From Pseudomonas sp. S31 (GTDB lineage Bacteria; Pseudomonadota; Gammaproteobacteria; Pseudomonadales; Pseudomonadaceae): a DNA stretch of 64,000 bases. Below the pieces are notes generated by a model. It had not been told where the DNA came from. It worked only from the letters and a program-made list of their open reading frames with translations, and searched no databases. The translations under genes and the position numbers were made by a program. The DNA is taken from NCBI RefSeq assembly GCF_016648105.1, contig NZ_JACVVE010000013.1, forward strand, positions 81,539 to 145,538, written 5' to 3'. This document shows, piece by piece, positions 60,381 through 64,000 of the stretch (its first letter is position 1; each line of letters opens with the position of its first letter).

Positions 60381-61856
60381 CTAGCGCTTTTTCTTCCCCA
60401 GCAGCGACCCCATCAACCCACGCACCAACTGTCGGCCCAACTGGTTGGCCGCCTGGCGCACGGCCGACTTGATCGCCTGCCCCGCCGCACTCTGCAAGAA
60501 GTCCCCGGCCTTGTCGGCCAGGCTTTCCTCGTCCGGCTTGGGCACTGGCGCCGGCTCCACCGGCTCGCCCTTGCGCTGGGTCAGCATTTCATACGCCGAT
60601 TCACGATCGACCGGCTTATCGTAGCGCCCGGCCAATGGCGAGGAGGCGATCAGCGCACTGCGCTCGGCCGTGCTCAATGGCCCGATCCGCGATTGCGGTG
60701 GCGCCACCAACACCCGCTGGACCATCGCCGGCGTGCCTTTCTCCTCCAGAGTGCCAACCAACGCTTCACCGATGCCCAACTCGGTGAGCACCGCCAGGGT
60801 GTCGAACGCCGGGTTCGGACGGAAGCCATCGGCCACTGCCCGCAACGACTTCTGCTCCTTGGCGGTGAAGGCCCGCAGCCCATGCTGGATACGCAGACCC
60901 AACTGGGCCAGCACGGCGTCGGGCAAGTCACCCGGTGACTGGGTCACGAAGTACACCCCGACGCCTTTCGAGCGAATCAGCCGCACCACTTGCTCGAGAC
61001 GGTCCTGCAGGGCCTTGGGCGTGCCGTTGAACAGCAAGTGGGCCTCGTCGAAGAACAACGCCAGCACCGGCTTGTCGGCATCGCCACGCTCGGGCAACTG
61101 CTCGAACAGCTCGGCCAGCAACCACAGGAGGAAGGTCGCGTAGACCTTGGGTGCCTCGTGCACCAGGCGGCTGGCATCGAGCAGGTGAATGCGGCCACGA
61201 CCGTCCGCCTCCGGGCGCAGCAGGTCTTCGAGCTGCAGGGCCGGCTCGCCGAACAACGCCTCGGCACCCTGCTGTTCCAGCGTTGCCAGCCGCCGCAGCA
61301 AGGCCTGGGTCGAGGCGCCGGTCATCAGCGCGCTGTCCTCGCCGAGCAGTTGAGGGTTGTCCTTGAGATGGGCGAGCAGCGCCTTGAGGTCCTTCAGGTC
61401 GAGCAACAACAGGCCTTCACGGTCGGCCACCTTGAAGGCCGCATACAGCGCTGCCTGCTGGCTGTCGGTCAGTTCCAGCAGATTGCCCAGCAACAACGGC
61501 CCCATGTCGGTGAGGGTGGTGCGCAGCGGATGGCCGGACTGCCCGGCGATGTCCCACAGGCTGACCGGGTAGGCCTTGGGCACATGCCCCAGCCACGGCA
61601 TGCCGGCAATGCGCTCGGCCACCTTGCCCTGAGGTGCACCCGCCGCGCCAAGGCCGCACAGGTCACCTTTGACATCGGCGGCGAACACGGCCACGCCAGC
61701 ATCGCTGAACACCTCGGCCAAGTGCTGCAGGGTGACGGTCTTGCCGGTGCCGGTGGCCCCAGCGACCAGCCCATGGCGGTTGGCCAGTCGCATGGCCTGG
61801 CTGACCGGCTGGCCGTCCTGGCCGGCACCCACCACTATCTGCGAAGTATCCGTCAT
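60381..61856 (-). CDS. HerA-like ATPase (DUF853 helicase family)
   Basis: 491 residues. The Walker A motif GATGTGKT (residues 33-40) and Walker B LALFFDEAHLL are clear; RLIRSKGVGVYFVTQSPGDLPDAVLAQLG follows as the sensor region. DUF853 proteins are related to HerA/FtsK-type DNA translocases. No NurA nuclease or membrane anchor is adjacent, so it is unlikely to be a classical HerA-NurA system. The terminal KKKR tail is basic. It stands alone between pitA and the chemoreceptor. Confidence 0.85.
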   Translation of the reverse strand: MTDTSQIVVGAGQDGQPVSQAMRLANRHGLVAGATGTGKTVTLQHLAEVFSDAGVAVFAADVKGDLCGLGAAGAPQGKVAERIAGMPWLGHVPKAYPVSLWDIAGQSGHPLRTTLTDMGPLLLGNLLELTDSQQAALYAAFKVADREGLLLLDLKDLKALLAHLKDNPQLLGEDSALMTGASTQALLRRLATLEQQGAEALFGEPALQLEDLLRPEADGRGRIHLLDASRLVHEAPKVYATFLLWLLAELFEQLPERGDADKPVLALFFDEAHLLFNGTPKALQDRLEQVVRLIRSKGVGVYFVTQSPGDLPDAVLAQLGLRIQHGLRAFTAKEQKSLRAVADGFRPNPAFDTLAVLTELGIGEALVGTLEEKGTPAMVQRVLVAPPQSRIGPLSTAERSALIASSPLAGRYDKPVDRESAYEMLTQRKGEPVEPAPVPKPDEESLADKAGDFLQSAAGQAIKSAVRQAANQLGRQLVRGLMGSLLGKKKR

Positions 61857-62023
61857 CTTATTTCATCCTCTGTTCAAGCTTTGCAGCCCAGTGGCCGATA
61901 TCTACCGTGAGATTCGCGTGAAAGACAGTAACACCCCTAAAGGGACTTAACGGGATGTTGCACTGTTTTGCGGCTATTTGCCTGCGAACACCCGATTTAA
62001 ACCTTAGCGGAACCGATTACGCC

Positions 62024-63898
62024 ATGAATAGAAGCCTTCGATTCAGCCACAAGATTCTTCTGGCAGCTTCGCTGATCGTGATACTCGCCTTCAGCCTTTT
62101 CACACTCTACAGCGACTATCTCCAGCGTAATGCGATCAGGGCCAACCTGGAGAACTATCTCTCCGAGATGGGAGAATCGACTGCTACCAATATTCGCAAC
62201 CTGTTCGATGGCCGCATCAAACTGGTGGAAAACCTGGCGCAGAACATCGCCCAGGCGCCTACCACGGCGGAAACCTTGATGGGCCAGAGCGCCCTGACTT
62301 CGAGTTTCCTGACCGTGTACCTGGGCAAGGCCGACGGCGGCTTCAGCGTACGCCCGGATGCGCCCATGCCCGACGGCTACGACCCGCGTACCCGCCCCTG
62401 GTACAAGGACGGCATGAGCGCCACCGGCGTCATGCTCACCGAACCCTACATCGACATGACCACCAACAAGATGGTCATCGGCATCATCGACAAAGTGTCT
62501 TCCAATGTCGGCGTAGTGGGCGGCGACCTGGCCCTCGACGGCTTGGTGCAGATCATCAACTCGCTGAACTTCGGCGGCATGGGCTATGCGTTCCTGGTCA
62601 ACGACCAAGGCAAGGTCCTGGTCCATCCGGACAAAGACCTGGTGATGAAGTCGCTGTCGGACCTGTTCCCGCACAACACACCGAAGCTGTCCGCCGACCT
62701 GACCGAGGTCGAGAGCCATGGCCAGGCCCGCCTGCTGACCTTCACCCCGATCAAGGGCCTGCCTTCGGCGAACTGGTACATCGGCCTGTCCGTGGACAAG
62801 GACAAGGCCTTCACCATGCTCAGCACCTTCCGCACCTCGGCGGTGATCGCCACGGTGGTAGCGGTGGTGATCATCATCGCCCTGCTCGGCCTGCTGATTC
62901 GTGTACTGATGCAACCGCTGCACACCATGACCCGTGCCATGGAGAACATCGCCGAAGGCGAAGGCGACCTGACCCGCCGCCTGGCCATTCACAACCATGA
63001 CGAGTTCGGCATTCTCGGGGCCGCGTTCAACCGCTTCGTCGAGCGCATCCACGAGTCGATCCGCGAGGTGTCGTCGGCCACCCAACAGGTCAACGAAGTG
63101 GCCCTGCGGGTGATCAGCGCCTCCAACTCGTCGATGAGCAACTCCGACGAACAATCCAACCGCACCAACAGCGTCGCCGCCGCCATCAACGAACTGGGTG
63201 CCGCCGCCCAGGAAATCGCCGGCAACGCCGCCCAGGCTTCGCAGCATGCCAGCTCCGCACGCCTGTTGGCCGAGGAAGGGCAGCAAGTGGTAGAGCGCAA
63301 CATTGACGCGATGAATCGCCTGTCGGACCTGATCGTCACCTCCAGCGCGCACATCGAGACCCTCAACAGCAAAACCGTCAACATTGGCCAGATCCTCGAA
63401 GTGATCACCAGCATCTCGCAGCAGACCAACCTGCTGGCGCTCAATGCGGCGATCGAGGCGGCCCGTGCCGGTGAAGCCGGCCGTGGCTTCGCCGTGGTCG
63501 CCGACGAGGTCCGCAACCTGGCGCACCGCACCCAGGAATCGGCGCAACAGGTGCAGGCCATGATCGAAGAGTTGCAGGTCGGTGCACGCGAATCGGTCGA
63601 GACCATGGGCCAGAGCCAACGCCACAGCCAGGACAGCATGGCCATCGCCAACCAGGCCGGCGAACGCCTGGACAGCGTGACCGTGCGCATTGGCGAGATC
63701 GACGGCATGAACCAGTCGGTGGCCACCGCCACCGAGGAACAGACCGCCGTGGTCGACTCGATCAACATGGACATCAACGAGATCAACATGCTCAACCAGG
63801 AAGGCGTCGAGAACCTGCAGGCGACGTTGCGTGCGTGTTCGGACCTGGAGCAGCAGGCGACGCGGCTGAAGCATCTGGTGGGTAGTTTCCGGATCTGA
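62024..63898 (+). CDS. Methyl-accepting chemotaxis protein with dCache_1 amino-acid-type sensor (McpG-like)
   Basis: 624 residues. Transmembrane segment 1 is near 11-31, a periplasmic dCache domain spans about 32-270, segment 2 is near 272-295, then HAMP and the signalling domain ([20 protein letters not shown]). The dCache amino-acid motif is complete: Y119, R124, W126, Y127, Y142 and D168, spaced as in P. aeruginosa PctA. In P. putida the protein at this locus (McpG) binds GABA; the binding motif fits an amino-acid-type ligand. The ATG at 62024 gives a normal N-terminus. Confidence 0.93.
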   Translation: MNRSLRFSHKILLAASLIVILAFSLFTLYSDYLQRNAIRANLENYLSEMGESTATNIRNLFDGRIKLVENLAQNIAQAPTTAETLMGQSALTSSFLTVYLGKADGGFSVRPDAPMPDGYDPRTRPWYKDGMSATGVMLTEPYIDMTTNKMVIGIIDKVSSNVGVVGGDLALDGLVQIINSLNFGGMGYAFLVNDQGKVLVHPDKDLVMKSLSDLFPHNTPKLSADLTEVESHGQARLLTFTPIKGLPSANWYIGLSVDKDKAFTMLSTFRTSAVIATVVAVVIIIALLGLLIRVLMQPLHTMTRAMENIAEGEGDLTRRLAIHNHDEFGILGAAFNRFVERIHESIREVSSATQQVNEVALRVISASNSSMSNSDEQSNRTNSVAAAINELGAAAQEIAGNAAQASQHASSARLLAEEGQQVVERNIDAMNRLSDLIVTSSAHIETLNSKTVNIGQILEVITSISQQTNLLALNAAIEAARAGEAGRGFAVVADEVRNLAHRTQESAQQVQAMIEELQVGARESVETMGQSQRHSQDSMAIANQAGERLDSVTVRIGEIDGMNQSVATATEEQTAVVDSINMDINEINMLNQEGVENLQATLRACSDLEQQATRLKHLVGSFRI

Positions 63899-63917
63899 CT
63901 AGTTAGACCGCGTTGCC

Positions 63918-64000
63918 TTTTTCGCGGGTAAATCGCAGCGGCGAACCGCCGCTCCTACAGAGACCCTACAACCCCAGCGGTTTCGATGGTCCTGTAGGAG
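63918..64000. repeat. REP element(s) at the window end
   Basis: TTTCGCGGGTAAATCGCAGC and GCTCCTACAG match the REP core with an insertion in the first arm. CCTGTAGGAG at the end begins an inverted copy cut by the window edge. Confidence 0.7.

Overview
The window looks like a chromosomal segment of a Pseudomonas putida-group bacterium. The DNA is GC-rich, and most intergenic palindromes match the P. putida 35-bp REP family (core like tcgcgggcaagcccgctccc). The gene content is the one I know from that group: phaG, ttgR/ttgABC, pcaRKFTBDC, tctDE with opdH-tctCBA, and the sdhE/ygfX/nadB neighbourhood. I rely on memory of gene order, so the exact species is not fixed.

Layout. 1-4.1 kb: 3' part of nadB, the sdhE-ygfX pair, ygfZ and an HDOD-domain gene. 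4.1-11.8 kb: a tricarboxylate uptake system made of a two-component pair (tctE/tctD) divergent from an OprD-type porin (opdH), tctC, tctB, tctA and an overlapping AbrB-like membrane gene. 11.9-16.9 kb: ung, a hydroxyisobutyryl-CoA hydrolase-like gene, a tyrosine-rich lipoprotein, rsuA, a decayed IS66-like fragment, phaG and tRNA-Gly(CCC). 17-21.5 kb: a SulP transporter, then a small accessory block with a RelE/HigB-type toxin-antitoxin pair, a DUF4917 (SIR2-like) gene and a HicA-like two-gene module. 21.5-25.3 kb: a methyltransferase and the periplasmic beta-glucosidase bglX. 25.4-30.1 kb: a DctB/DctD-type pair followed by a sigma-54 promoter and a dicarboxylate/alpha-ketoglutarate-type MFS permease. 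30.2-38.1 kb: mixed genes including a Fic protein, a secreted protein made of 13-residue repeats, a flavin reductase, an AraC regulator preceded by a perfect 24-bp inverted repeat, an MBL/NAD(P)-binding pair with a LysR gene, and a PA4872-like oxaloacetate decarboxylase. 38.5-46.7 kb: a DHA2 efflux pump and the ttgR/ttgABC RND efflux operon with its operator. 46.9-58 kb: an OprD-type porin, a LysR regulator, a DUF962 protein and the complete pcaC-D-B-T-F-K-R protocatechuate/beta-ketoadipate cluster. 58-64 kb: a possible small RNA, a small conserved gene, a Pit phosphate transporter, a HerA-like ATPase and a dCache amino-acid-type chemoreceptor (McpG-like).

How it works together. Three carbon-acquisition systems (tricarboxylates, C4/C5 dicarboxylates, aromatic acids) each have uptake proteins plus a local regulator. 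Several of their start regions carry A-rich AAnAANAA motifs typical of Hfq/Crc catabolite-repression targets. PcaR-like boxes precede pcaR, pcaF, pcaK and also the porin gene at 46.9 kb, which suggests that this porin belongs to the aromatic-acid regulon. No prophage, CRISPR array or rRNA operon is present. The most unexplained signals are the 56-bp perfect inverted repeat at 33402-33457, the candidate small RNA beside pcaR, the 39-bp coding repeat array at 31.7 kb and the toxin-antitoxin/DUF4917 block at 18.8-21.5 kb.
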